This document shows positions 1 to 8,389 of a stretch of DNA of 64,000 nt, one piece after another. The stretch comes from Clostridiaceae bacterium. Its GTDB lineage: Bacteria; Bacillota; Clostridia; Lachnospirales; Lachnospiraceae. The translations under genes were made by a program, and so were the position numbers. The stretch lies in NCBI GenBank assembly GCA_902362865.1, contig CABIYE010000005.1:1-64000 (forward strand). Direction: 5' to 3'. Under the pieces are notes generated by a model. It did no database searches, had not been told where the DNA came from, and saw nothing but the letters and a program-made list of their open reading frames with translations. How positions within the stretch are numbered: the stretch's first letter is position 1; each line of letters starts with the position of its first letter.

Positions 1-87
1 ACACCGCCAAAAGCTAATATATCTGCAATTTTCAAGGTTCCGATGGAGCCATTTTTTCAGCTCCATTTTTTCATAGACTACTTTACA

Positions 88-1623
88 CTACCTGGTTGGA
101 TCTTTTCTTACTTTTCCGATGAAAATCAAGCTTCGCACTGCTGCCATAATATCAATAGAACCAAGTCCTCGATAAGTGCTCTGTGTTCCGGAAGATTTAT
201 TCAGATGTCCGATCAGCACAATGGCACATCCGGTCTTCTCGGCAATCATTCCCAGTTTTCGGAACACCGGACGCACTTCATTTGCCCGGTTCATATCCAC
301 ATCTGCTCCAATAAATGCCTGTACCGGATCAATGATTACAAGCCGCACTCGATTCTGTCTGACTGCTTTTTCAATTCGATCATCAGATAGGGTTAATGCT
401 TCTTCCGTATCATCAATTACCATAACCCGGCTCAGATCTGCTCCTGCTTCTATCAGTCTTGGCTTGATAGTGTCACCCATACCGTCCTCTGCTGTCTGAT
501 AAATTACATTGAACGGTTCAATATCTTCCATATTAGGAAATAACTTTCGATTGGTACAAGCTGCCGTCAGCATCATTGCAAAATAAGTTTTTCCTTCTCC
601 CGGATTGCCCTGAATGATTGTCAGTTTTCCAAATGGAATATAAGGAAACCACAACCACTCCACACTGGTCTGCTTAATATCTTCATAACATAACATCGGC
701 ACCAGTTCTTCTGCTTCTGGTACTTTTATTGTGATTGTTTCTGCGATTGCTTTCTTTCTGTCAGTATTTTTATCACAGAGGATTTCATTCCAGTCTTTTC
801 GCGATGGTTTCAGACGAATTACACTGTATCCTTCTGAGATTTCTCCTGCCAGTTTCTCACAAGCCTCATTCCCTGCCTGGTCATTATCCAGGCACAGGAA
901 AACAGAAGTAATCTGAGGGCGTTCAGAAAGAAAGGTCATCAGTGCCACACTGGAGACTCCACCCAGACTCAGGTAGCTGCGTTTCTTCCAGTCTTTGGGA
1001 AACAACTGAATAAAAGAGAGCAGATCAATGGCTGCTTCAAACACAAACAACTGATTATCCGTTCCTCTGTGGCAAAATCCAAAAGCTTTATCAGAACCGG
1101 CTACATCTCCACGATATTTCATTTCACCAGTTCCACGGCAATGTGCATATCTTGGAATACCATCTGCATCTCTGCCGATAAATACAACATTATGATGCTT
1201 CTTTTCTTCGTAAATATCTCCTCTGACAATCCATTCCATCACCAGATTTTTCTCAAGCTCTCTGCTTTCTGTCAGATACTTTACAATCATTTCATTATCT
1301 TTATTTTTCTCCGGTAATCGGAAGTCTTTTGACGGGGCGGGGCAGGACTTCTGCCTGCCTTCGCCTTCTTCCCCGATCAGCATTTTCACTGCTTCCGGGA
1401 ATGTTGCATAATAAAATTCCATTACAAAATCTACCGGATAACCTCCTTTACTCTGACTATGCCGATACCATCGGTTTCCGGATATCGTTACACTGTCATG
1501 CTTTTTCCAACGGTATTCTCTGCCACTTTTTACCAACTGTTCTCCCTGTTCGTTCAGGAAAGAAACAAGATCGGTCTGGTTTGCTCTTGCAATCTGTTCT
1601 TCTGTATACTGCATTTTCATCAT
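88..1623 (-). CDS. Toprim/DUF3991 plus RepA-like AAA ATPase (element primase-helicase), 3' end abnormal
   Basis: A replication-type protein of mobilizable elements that probably primes and unwinds element DNA. Residues 1-90 resemble the DUF3991/CHC2-like N-terminus (KGGYPVDFV near 59-67). A toprim-like part follows (LFVFEAAIDLL at 192-202; FLCLDNDQAGNEA at 242-254), then a RecA/RepA ATPase with Walker A GNPGEGKT at 339-346 and a Walker B-like VRLVIIDPVQAF. It lies 29 bp downstream of the relaxase and is read the same way. The frame stops at TAG just after RKDPTR, where relatives normally continue into a conserved segment, so the C-terminus looks truncated by an indel. AGGAAAGG lies just upstream, and the first, second or third ATG could be used. 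The function is inferred from domain pattern only. Confidence 0.72.
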   Translation of the reverse strand: MMKMQYTEEQIARANQTDLVSFLNEQGEQLVKSGREYRWKKHDSVTISGNRWYRHSQSKGGYPVDFVMEFYYATFPEAVKMLIGEEGEGRQKSCPAPSKDFRLPEKNKDNEMIVKYLTESRELEKNLVMEWIVRGDIYEEKKHHNVVFIGRDADGIPRYAHCRGTGEMKYRGDVAGSDKAFGFCHRGTDNQLFVFEAAIDLLSFIQLFPKDWKKRSYLSLGGVSSVALMTFLSERPQITSVFLCLDNDQAGNEACEKLAGEISEGYSVIRLKPSRKDWNEILCDKNTDRKKAIAETITIKVPEAEELVPMLCYEDIKQTSVEWLWFPYIPFGKLTIIQGNPGEGKTYFAMMLTAACTNRKLFPNMEDIEPFNVIYQTAEDGMGDTIKPRLIEAGADLSRVMVIDDTEEALTLSDDRIEKAVRQNRVRLVIIDPVQAFIGADVDMNRANEVRPVFRKLGMIAEKTGCAIVLIGHLNKSSGTQSTYRGLGSIDIMAAVRSLIFIGKVRKDPTR

Positions 1624-1652
1624 CCTTTCCTATCTGTCCTGTTGACAGACTG

Positions 1653-3380
1653 TTATAAACTCATCTCATGGTTCCGTTTTTCCCTCACTGCCTGTTGTTT
1701 TGCATCACGCTCTGCACACTCTTTCTTCTTTTCATCCAATTTTCTCAGAAGAGAAGTCTTCTTTTCTGGCTTCTTCTCCTGCTGATTCACCGGCTGTTGC
1801 TCTGCTTTACCGCTTTCTTCAAAAATATCTTCCGTCTGAGCTGCGTGAAATGCTGGGAACTTTGTCTGCTTCTCGCTTTTTTCTTCTGAACGCCCGGAAG
1901 TATCTGCTTCTGCCATTTCCCGGTCACGTCTGGCAATATCTGCACAGGTCTGTACTTTTTTCACAAAAGCCAACTCATCTTGATATGGCTGCTTATCTGC
2001 TTTCAGCTCTTCGATCGCTGTCCGGAGTTCTTCTTTTTCCCGTTTCCATCTGGCAGTTGGCACTTTTCCATTTTTATCCAGATGCTGTTTCAGCTCCCGT
2101 TCACATTTGCGATAGTAATTGATTTCTTTCTTATGCTGCTGGTAATATTTCTCCCTTCTTTTCTGAAAATAGAAACGGTTATATTCATCAATCAATGGCT
2201 GGTTTATCTTTATTACTTCTGCCATCTTTTGTAGATTTTCCAGTTTCTTTAACTGATCTCGCTTTTCGGAAATCTCTTTTTTACTGACTGATACAACACC
2301 ATTCAGTTCATCAATCCGTTCCTTCAAGTCATCCATTGTCTCTATCTGATGTGTCTGAAGATAATTGATAGACTTTGCAAACTCCTGTAAGTTGGAGAGA
2401 TTCTTCCCTCTCCGTTTCATCTCCGCATAGAAATTTGGGAGCGGTAGTCTGCCCTGTGTCTTTTTATCATAATAATCTTGCAGGCTTTCCAGAAGTGTAG
2501 GGTTCTGTCTGCGATCCAGTTCTACCTTCATTTCTTCATAAGCTGTCTTCATCCACTGAATGGATTCTTTCAAAGAAATAAACATCTGATTGAACTGTCG
2601 AATAGCTCTGTTCAGTTCCCCGATGATTGTTTTAATCCCCTTTTTCTCCATCGCCCGAACTTCATATCCCTCATGTATGGTCGGAATCAAGTCAATTCCC
2701 TGCTCTTTGTAAGAACGGTGATCAATTCTGGCTGCCATGTGGCACTCCCGGAATTTTTCATTTACTTTCTCCGTCCACGCTCTTCTCCATTCCTTTAAAA
2801 GCTCCGGATCATTCCACCCGGTAGTGGAAACAGCATTGAATATATCCTTCCCTTTAGCATCTTTTATCCGGTTTCCATCTTCATCCAGAACATATTCCCG
2901 TTTCTGCTTGTTGCCCCATCTTCCATCTTCTGTAAAAGGACGGATTGGAGCAAGTACATGAAAATGTGGATTATCTGGTTCATCCTCATTCTTTGATTTT
3001 CCCTCATGAACTGCCAGATCTACAATCATGCCATGTGCTACGAACTGCTCCCGGCAAAACGCTCTTGCCAGTTCTATATTTTCATCTAGCGTCAGTTCAT
3101 TTTGCAAAGCAATATCAAAAGAATAAGCTAACTGTGCCCGTTTACTTTTCTCCACCTTTTCTACCTCATTCCAGAGTGTTTCCCGATCAGTCAGACGTTC
3201 CGGCACATATTCCGGCGTCAGAATTTCTGTGAAAACTACTCCAGACTTTTTTGTATAGTCATGCGTCTGTCCATAATAATCGTTATAAAGCTTCTGCCCC
3301 GAAATATACGCTGCGGAATTAACCACTGTCTGACCTTTTCCTCTGGACACCTGCTTTACCGAAAAATGATACAATGCCAT
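1653..3380 (-). CDS. mobA: MobA/MobL-family (MOBQ) relaxase
   Basis: A conjugative relaxase that nicks one strand at oriT and stays bound to the 5' end for transfer. The N-terminal 230 residues carry the MobA/MobL signature: a conserved Tyr-rich stretch after AAYISGQKLYND, and the metal-binding histidine motif NPHFHVLAPIRPF around residues 137-149. The remainder (about 240-575) is charged and helical, probably coiled coil, ending in a Glu/Lys-rich tail. The start is the ATG that overlaps by one base the stop of the upstream DUF3847 gene (TAATG), which suggests translational coupling. A matching oriT lies about 0.6 kb upstream, between this operon and the HTH gene. Length 575 residues is usual for gut Firmicutes MOBQ relaxases. 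Confidence 0.9.
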   Translation of the reverse strand: MALYHFSVKQVSRGKGQTVVNSAAYISGQKLYNDYYGQTHDYTKKSGVVFTEILTPEYVPERLTDRETLWNEVEKVEKSKRAQLAYSFDIALQNELTLDENIELARAFCREQFVAHGMIVDLAVHEGKSKNEDEPDNPHFHVLAPIRPFTEDGRWGNKQKREYVLDEDGNRIKDAKGKDIFNAVSTTGWNDPELLKEWRRAWTEKVNEKFRECHMAARIDHRSYKEQGIDLIPTIHEGYEVRAMEKKGIKTIIGELNRAIRQFNQMFISLKESIQWMKTAYEEMKVELDRRQNPTLLESLQDYYDKKTQGRLPLPNFYAEMKRRGKNLSNLQEFAKSINYLQTHQIETMDDLKERIDELNGVVSVSKKEISEKRDQLKKLENLQKMAEVIKINQPLIDEYNRFYFQKRREKYYQQHKKEINYYRKCERELKQHLDKNGKVPTARWKREKEELRTAIEELKADKQPYQDELAFVKKVQTCADIARRDREMAEADTSGRSEEKSEKQTKFPAFHAAQTEDIFEESGKAEQQPVNQQEKKPEKKTSLLRKLDEKKKECAERDAKQQAVREKRNHEMSL

Positions 3381-3745
3381 TAACTGTCATCTCCTTTTTC
3401 TGCTCTTTCAACTGCTTCTGCAATCTGCTGTTGCTCTTTGTGTAAGGCTGCTATGTAAACCTGTCGCACAATACTCTTGTTGTAACTACTGTTCTGCAAC
3501 TGTTCCATAACATCCTGAACTTCTTCCTGTTCCAAATCTCTGGATAATGGAAATGCTTTTTCAAACTCTGCTCCTTTAACGATCAATCTGTGGGAACGTT
3601 CCTTTCGCTCCACTATCCTTTTCCTCTGTTCAAGAATATTTTTATTGTGGATCGCATGTTCCAGTTCCTTTTTACTTTTTTCCATGTTGGCTCTCAGTTC
3701 TTCCAATGACATGGATTCATATTTCGGATTTTTTGCTCTGCTCAC
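3380..3745 (-). CDS. DUF3847 family protein, relaxase partner
   Basis: A 121-residue charged, largely helical protein of the DUF3847 type, found beside MOBQ relaxases in Lachnospiraceae and Clostridium mobilizable elements. The visible signature is the N-terminal YESMSLEELRANMEKSKKEL followed by KNILEQRKRIVERKERSHRL. The middle contains a Lys/Arg-rich run that could bind DNA. It is the first gene of the mob operon, and its TAA overlaps the relaxase ATG by one base. A relaxosome accessory role is plausible from position and charge but is not demonstrated by any motif. The ribosome site upstream is AGGAGG within the leader at about 3755. Confidence 0.75.
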   Translation of the reverse strand: MSRAKNPKYESMSLEELRANMEKSKKELEHAIHNKNILEQRKRIVERKERSHRLIVKGAEFEKAFPLSRDLEQEEVQDVMEQLQNSSYNKSIVRQVYIAALHKEQQQIAEAVERAEKGDDS

Positions 3746-3900
3746 TTTCCTGTCCTCCTTTTTCTGTAAACAAAAAGAACCGGTCTTCTCATAAATGCCG
3801 ATTCCTGGATATAAAAAACAGAGGTCGTTGTTTCACAATAAAGAAATACTGACCTCCGCAATTTTAAAATAGATTAGTTATTACAATAGGATAGGCTTCT

Positions 3901-4056
3901 TGCCGCAAGGGGAAATTATCCCCTTGTACGAAATCTATGATTTCGCTATATTCCCGGATTGAAATTCTTCAAAGTCAGGAATGGCACCGCAGGTCGCACG
4001 ATACAGGCAGATGTAATTGCCTGTATAGAAGTGCGCTCTTAGCTTTGCTAAGAGAA
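3901..4056 (+). other. oriT: Putative origin of transfer (oriT) with four inverted repeats
   Basis: This gene-free stretch of 336 bp (3746-4081) holds four perfect inverted repeats: CAAGGGGA/TCCCCTTG at 3906-3926, CGAAAT/ATTTCG at 3929-3945, ATACAGGCA/TGCCTGTAT at 4001-4026 and CTCTTAGC/GCTAAGAG at 4036-4054. Immediately after the third repeat comes AGAAGTGCGCTCTTA (4027-4041). It closely resembles the nic core of MOBQ plasmids (RSF1010 and pGO1, TAAGTGCGCCCT), which likewise follows an inverted repeat. With nicking expected in GTGCG/C near 4035-4036, transfer would begin away from the mob genes, which would enter last. The exact nick is inferred. Confidence 0.72.
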
Positions 4057-4081
4057 TTATGCCGTATCCGGCTTGCTATCT

Positions 4082-4282
4082 TTAATCTGTAAATTCCATC
4101 ATCTCGTCAATAGTACAATCCATTTTCTTACAAATTTTCTCGACTGTTTCCATTGATACATATTGATTTTTTCCCATCCGGGCAAGGATATTTGCACTAA
4201 TCCCGGTGAGGTGTTGCATTTCTATTCGCTTCATATTTTTATCAATGAGCTGTTTCCACAATCTGTTATAACTTACACTCAT
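4082..4282 (-). CDS. Small XRE-type helix-turn-helix regulator
   Basis: A 66-residue DNA-binding protein of the Cro/C1 type. Helices around MQHLTGISANILARMGKN and VSMETVEKICKKMDCTIDEM match the small XRE regulators that accompany mobilizable elements. The start chosen is the ATG of MSVSYNRLW, preceded by GTGGAGG at good spacing. A longer in-frame start five codons upstream has no ribosome site. It sits between ssb and the oriT region on the same strand and probably controls the element's mob or replication genes, but no operator was identified. Confidence 0.8.
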   Translation of the reverse strand: MSVSYNRLWKQLIDKNMKRIEMQHLTGISANILARMGKNQYVSMETVEKICKKMDCTIDEMMEFTD

Positions 4283-4323
4283 AAATAACCTCCACATTTT
4301 TATTAGACAGATTTCTGCTTTTA

Positions 4324-4734
4324 TTAGTCAAACGGATTTTCTCCATCCTTCGCTTCCATAAATCCGTCTTTATCTGTTTTCGGAGTTTCTGATGAATCTG
4401 CTCCAGCACCGCTGTCCTTGTTCTGGGCAAATTCATGTTCTTCCACAATCACATCTGTGGTATAAATCGTCTTTCCATCCTTATCCTTATAACTGCCAGT
4501 GCTGATGCGACCACCGATCACAATCCGCATTCCCTTGTGAAGATATTTCTGTGCAAACTCTGCACTCTTACCAAATGTTACACACGAAATAAAATCCGCT
4601 TCCTGTTCACCATCACGTTTATATTTTCTGTTCACTGCCAGTGTATATCTTGCTACTGCCATATCATTATCTTTTCCGGCATATTTGATCTCCGGATTCT
4701 TTGTCAGTCTTCCCATTAAAATCACTCTATTCAT
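4324..4734 (-). CDS. ssb: Single-stranded DNA-binding protein (element-borne)
   Basis: A 136-residue SSB with an N-terminal OB fold (residues 1-105). It starts MNRVILMGRLTKNPEIKY and has the conserved FISCVTFGKSAEFAQKYLHKG stretch and the RIVIGGRISTGSY strand. A short acidic, flexible tail ends in NPFD, a degenerate form of the usual DIPF tip that recruits partner proteins. It protects ssDNA during element transfer or replication. It is read with the HTH gene behind it (41 bp gap). A GGAAAGGA ribosome site lies upstream. The genome should have another, housekeeping ssb; this copy belongs to the element by neighbourhood. Confidence 0.92.
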   Translation of the reverse strand: MNRVILMGRLTKNPEIKYAGKDNDMAVARYTLAVNRKYKRDGEQEADFISCVTFGKSAEFAQKYLHKGMRIVIGGRISTGSYKDKDGKTIYTTDVIVEEHEFAQNKDSGAGADSSETPKTDKDGFMEAKDGENPFD

Positions 4735-5385
4735 AGTTTTTACGTCCTTTCCGGGTATGATACCCTTTAATCATTGTTATTAGTTACTTGTTGCATCAGC
4801 GGTCTATTGTGCGTTTCCCTGTCACCTGCAGCCGTCTCAGACTGCCTCTGCCTGCATACACAGGTCACTGATCATAAGGCTTTGATCAACCGCCCATCAT
4901 CGGGAGTGTCATTATGATTCCGCTTGCTTTCAGAAAAAGAAAGGTCATGGCAGAACTCCTGGTAGGCTTTCAGGGTGCACTTATCAATTGTCAAGGTTCA
5001 ACAAAGGAACATTCCAAAACGTCCTCTAATTACTAAAGTCAAATGACTTTGCAAGATGCAAAAGATTCGTGATATTTTTTTACATTTTTATCATTTTTTC
5101 TTTTACTTTCGTTAGTCCCTTCATATACTCTGTATTGGGAGCGACAAAATCGGACATGATTTTGGGAAATTTTGAAAAATAATTATTCCTCTACCTATAA
5201 AGCGTTGGAAATGGTATTTACCAACCCCTTTTTGCAAGTTTTTTGTACATAAATGAAATACTTCTTCGCTAGTTGCATATTCCAGAGAACGTGAGGACAT
5301 GGATTTTCTTGAAAAATCATTTTTCCACTAATCACATGTGGCAGAATGTATAAAGTCAGATGATTTTGAAAAAAAGCAAAAAAAT
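4735..5385. other. Gene-free stretch upstream of ssb
   Basis: About 650 bp with no credible gene on either strand. It contains a perfect 16-bp palindrome AAAGTCA-AA-TGACTTT at 5035-5050 and a related AAAGTCAGATGATTTT at 5352-5367, which could be regulator sites or remnants. The rest is AT-rich. It probably carries the ssb leader and promoter, but I could not identify a convincing -35/-10 pair. Confidence 0.4.
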
Positions 5386-5386
5386 A

Positions 5387-7171
5387 GGACGTGTGAAAAA
5401 ACGAAAGTTTTTCATGCGTCCTTTTTCTTATAAATACAACAGTAGTTATATTTCACAAAAAAGCGTATAATCCCCCTTCCCCCATGAGAATGCCATTATG
5501 AATCCTATGCGGCAGTTGCAACTTTTTTTTGCTTGTTGTGATATTTATAAAGATTGTGTCCGATAGAAACAAGAAATACTTCAAGCAGGACGGATTTTAT
5601 TCCTCTTCGCACAATTCTTTTGTACCAACGATCGTTTTTTAGGATACCAAATGTACCTTCTGCCTGAATGGATCTGTTCATCCTTAGAAGTGCTCCCTGG
5701 ATACTTTCGAGATTTTTAACTACTTCCTGGTGCATCGCTGTAAGTTCACGGTTAATCCTCACAGTACGATTCTTATCCGTCTTTTTACATTGTTCTGCGT
5801 ACGGACATTCAGAACAATCTTCACACTGATATACTTCTTCCTGACGACCATACTTGTTTCCCTTTACGTTTTTACGATATTGAAGATAAAATTTTTTCCC
5901 GTTTGGGCAACGCATGATTCCGTCTTCACCAATTGGAAAATTTACTGCTCGGAATGGATCTTCATGATACTTCCTGTCAGTAGTCTCTTTTTTGAACATG
6001 GTGAATTTCATATACTTTTCCATTCCATGCTGCTCACAAAAAATATAATTGTTGTAAGAACCATATCCGGCATCTGCCACTGGATACTTCGGATAAAAGC
6101 CATATGTAGTATAAAACTTGTTCATCAACGGAACAAAACAATCCATATCTGAGCGATACTGATTTACATCAACAACAGCAATGTATTCATCTGCAACACC
6201 AACCTGTACATTATAAGCCGGAAGCAGCTGGTCATTTCCCATGTAATCTGTCTTGATTCGCATAAAAGTAGCCGAATGATCTGTTTTCGAGTAGCTGTTA
6301 CGATCCTCCCCACAGATTTTGATTTTTTCCATGTATTCTTCTAACTTAGCAGCATACTCCCTGAGTTTCTCATAATGCCGTTGCTGTGTAGTTTTGCGAT
6401 GTCCCCTGCCATGAACAAACGCAGTTTCATCAATCTGCCAGGCTTCTGCATACTGTTCTGCAGCTCCTTTCAGATAATCTGGCGCATACTCACTATTGAT
6501 ACAAAGCTTTATCCCTGTACATGTCAGTTCTTCATTGATTTCCTCAAAAAGTGTAGTAATCTTATCGAAGAGACGGTATCTAGATTTTTCTGTTGATTTT
6601 TTCCATACCCAGGAATATTTATTTGCATTTGCTTCAAACTTGGATCCATCGATGTATAGGTGTTGGAGATCCACATGTTCTGTCTCGAAAATTTTTTTGT
6701 TTATGTCTTGAAATATCTCTTCAATGGAATCAGCAAGTACCTCGTTAATGAAGTAACCGAAGGTACGATAAGAAGGTGTTTGATGATCCATGAGATACAT
6801 GAAGCGGAGATTGACTTTACACTGATCCTCCAGTTCACGTAATGATATATAGCCATTCGCCATAAATCCAAACAAAACTGTCTTCAGCATGCTGACCGGG
6901 TCATATCTGAGTCTTCCTGTATAATGTTGCGGAATATTTTTCAGATATTTCTCCAGTTCGATTCCTCCCATAAATCTGTCAAAAGTCAGCACTGGATCAC
7001 AGATGTCCAGATAATCTTGAATTAGCATTGGCAAAATTGCCTGTTTTGGGTTAGAATAGATTATGTTATTATTTTTTGTCACAAATTAATTATAACAGAA
7101 AGAAAGACCTTGAGTTCAATATAAACTCTTGGTCTTTCTTTTTTTCGGGACTATTCTTTTTTCACAGCCCC
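5387..7171 (-). mobile_element. IS1182-family insertion sequence
   Basis: An element of about 1.78 kb around one transposase gene. Both ends share an imperfect terminal inverted repeat: GGACGTGTGAAAAAACGAA reading inward from the left, and GGGGCTGTGAAAAAAGAAT reading inward from the right (shared core TGTGAAAAAA at 5392-5401 and 7157-7166). A stem at 5386-5422 with T-runs on both strands, and a second (GGTCTTTCTT arm, 7099-7141) with a T-run on the plus strand, flank the gene and would block transcription across the element. I could not identify a target duplication, so the outer ends are approximate. Confidence 0.75.
5505..7082 (-). CDS. IS1182-family DDE transposase
   Basis: A 525-residue transposase that looks full length. 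The N-terminal DUF772-type region (YDPVSMLKTVLFGFMANGY, about residues 60-80) is followed by the first catalytic Asp context LYIDGSKFEANANKYSWVW and a second at PVADAGYGSYNNY. A C-terminal Cys cluster (CEDCSECPYAEQC) precedes the Glu-containing helix RSIQAEGTFGILKNDRWYKR, and the end is Lys-rich. This order is that of the IS1182 family. No frameshift is visible, so it may be active. It is alone in its element, and its terminal inverted repeats lie about 120 bp and 90 bp outside the gene. Confidence 0.93.
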   Translation of the reverse strand: MTKNNNIIYSNPKQAILPMLIQDYLDICDPVLTFDRFMGGIELEKYLKNIPQHYTGRLRYDPVSMLKTVLFGFMANGYISLRELEDQCKVNLRFMYLMDHQTPSYRTFGYFINEVLADSIEEIFQDINKKIFETEHVDLQHLYIDGSKFEANANKYSWVWKKSTEKSRYRLFDKITTLFEEINEELTCTGIKLCINSEYAPDYLKGAAEQYAEAWQIDETAFVHGRGHRKTTQQRHYEKLREYAAKLEEYMEKIKICGEDRNSYSKTDHSATFMRIKTDYMGNDQLLPAYNVQVGVADEYIAVVDVNQYRSDMDCFVPLMNKFYTTYGFYPKYPVADAGYGSYNNYIFCEQHGMEKYMKFTMFKKETTDRKYHEDPFRAVNFPIGEDGIMRCPNGKKFYLQYRKNVKGNKYGRQEEVYQCEDCSECPYAEQCKKTDKNRTVRINRELTAMHQEVVKNLESIQGALLRMNRSIQAEGTFGILKNDRWYKRIVRRGIKSVLLEVFLVSIGHNLYKYHNKQKKVATAA

Positions 7172-7185
7172 CTTTGGGGTAATCA

Positions 7186-7785
7186 TTATTTTTCTTTTGT
7201 CAATTTCTGATACATTCTCATTAATTCAGCAACACAGTCTGCTTCTGACATTTTAATGCTAAATCCATAAGCATGCATCACTGCTCTGTTATTTGCTTTA
7301 TGTGCTTTCAGTAATTCTGTTGGCATTGTCAAAGGATCATAAAGATCTGCAAGATTGCTATCTGTATAAAGTGCTCTAGCATTCAAGATAGCCTGTGCCG
7401 TTTTTCTTATCTTTTCCTTTTGATCATTTGTTGGAGAAGGCCAAGGGAAATTATTATAAACAATCATATTAGAATAACTATAATCACTCTTTAGTCGACC
7501 ACATACTGCTCTGGTCCATGCCATATGAACATTGGACATTAGTATTCCAAACTCGTAACTTGTGGCTGACGGCATTGTAAAAAGTTTATCGCCTGGAATT
7601 ATTTCTCCTTCAAGATAATCCATCGGAATATATCTTCTGTTTTGCGAAGACACCTTTGGTATTGCAATATATGGCGAATACTGTGCAAGTTCTTTCCGTT
7701 GTCTTTCATCAAGCAAAAGTATCAACTTTTCTCCAATCTCTCTGCCGGATTCAGATATATCAAATACAGCTAATTTCTCATATTT
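7186..7785 (-). pseudogene. C-terminal remnant of a class I (MmeI/COG1002-like) DNA methyltransferase
   Basis: An open stretch of 200 codons with no proper start; TGA closes the frame at 7786-7788. It resembles the C-terminal target-recognition and helical part of large DNA methyltransferases of mobile elements. Visible features are NRRYIPMDYLEGEIIPGD, the MSNVHMAWTRAVCGRLKSDY helix, YNNFPWPSP, and the tail DLYDPLTMPTELLKAHKANN with MHAYGF. The SAM-binding and NPPY catalytic parts (several hundred residues upstream) are absent, so it cannot be an active enzyme. A TTG at 7725 could start a 179-residue peptide but has no convincing ribosome site. It lies directly beside the IS1182 element, consistent with deletion or rearrangement there. 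Confidence 0.72.
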
Positions 7786-7887
7786 TCATCTCACAATTAA
7801 CCCTATATATTTGCTGTGCGACGTTTTTTTTTCTTTTGCCGTCGAGTGGCAGATGTTTTATACTATGTCACTTTCATAAAGTTCTCT

Positions 7888-8385
7888 TTATCCTTTATTA
7901 CTTTTCTGTTTTGTCTGATTTAAAAGCAAGATAACCAAAACAGAAATAGCTATACTGCATAGAATGTATGTCCAATTCAAATATGATAGATTGATTAAAT
8001 TCTGTGCTGATTGATTTTTAATGAAGTTTGTGTATGATGCGTTACTCTTAATCGCTTCCATAACTCCTAAAACATTTATCGGGCTTAAATTGTATAAGTA
8101 CGCACCAAATAAATATATCGCTATTTTTTCAACAATGGACGGTATTAAAATAGCCGATGCAGAAAGCCATAATGGACATTGCTTGTGGGATTTCTGTAAA
8201 TATACTGCCCCCAAAAGATATGGCAATACCGCAAGGCAACAGCCCAAAATGACAATATTCTGATGAAGCCCAAAGAGGGCGAAGAATACACGGATAAAAA
8301 GATATGTTCCAAATATAATCAACCAATCAATGAGCAAGCCTTTTATTGGTGTGCGCTCTTTTATTGTTTCGTTTTGTAACTGCAT
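7888..8385 (-). CDS. Membrane protein of the Bce-type operon, function unknown
   Basis: A 165-residue protein with about four hydrophobic segments (roughly GLLIDWLIIFGTYLFIRVFF, IVILGCCLAVLPYLLGAVYL, a third near ASAILIPSIVEKIAIYLFGA, and a C-terminal ILCSIAISVLVILLL). I do not recognise the family. The start chosen is the ATG at 8385, five bases after the kinase stop and seven bases after GGGAGG; an earlier in-frame ATG overlaps the kinase end. Tight linkage makes it a fifth gene of the ABC/two-component operon, perhaps an accessory or immunity protein. The C-terminus is Lys-rich and probably cytoplasmic. Confidence 0.75.
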   Translation of the reverse strand: MQLQNETIKERTPIKGLLIDWLIIFGTYLFIRVFFALFGLHQNIVILGCCLAVLPYLLGAVYLQKSHKQCPLWLSASAILIPSIVEKIAIYLFGAYLYNLSPINVLGVMEAIKSNASYTNFIKNQSAQNLINLSYLNWTYILCSIAISVLVILLLNQTKQKSNKG

Positions 8386-8389
8386 TTCA

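Noticed and set aside
4266-4448. Short minus-strand frame of 60 codons overlapping ssb
   Set aside because: It lies in another frame of the ssb gene and its Arg/Lys-rich product has no family likeness.
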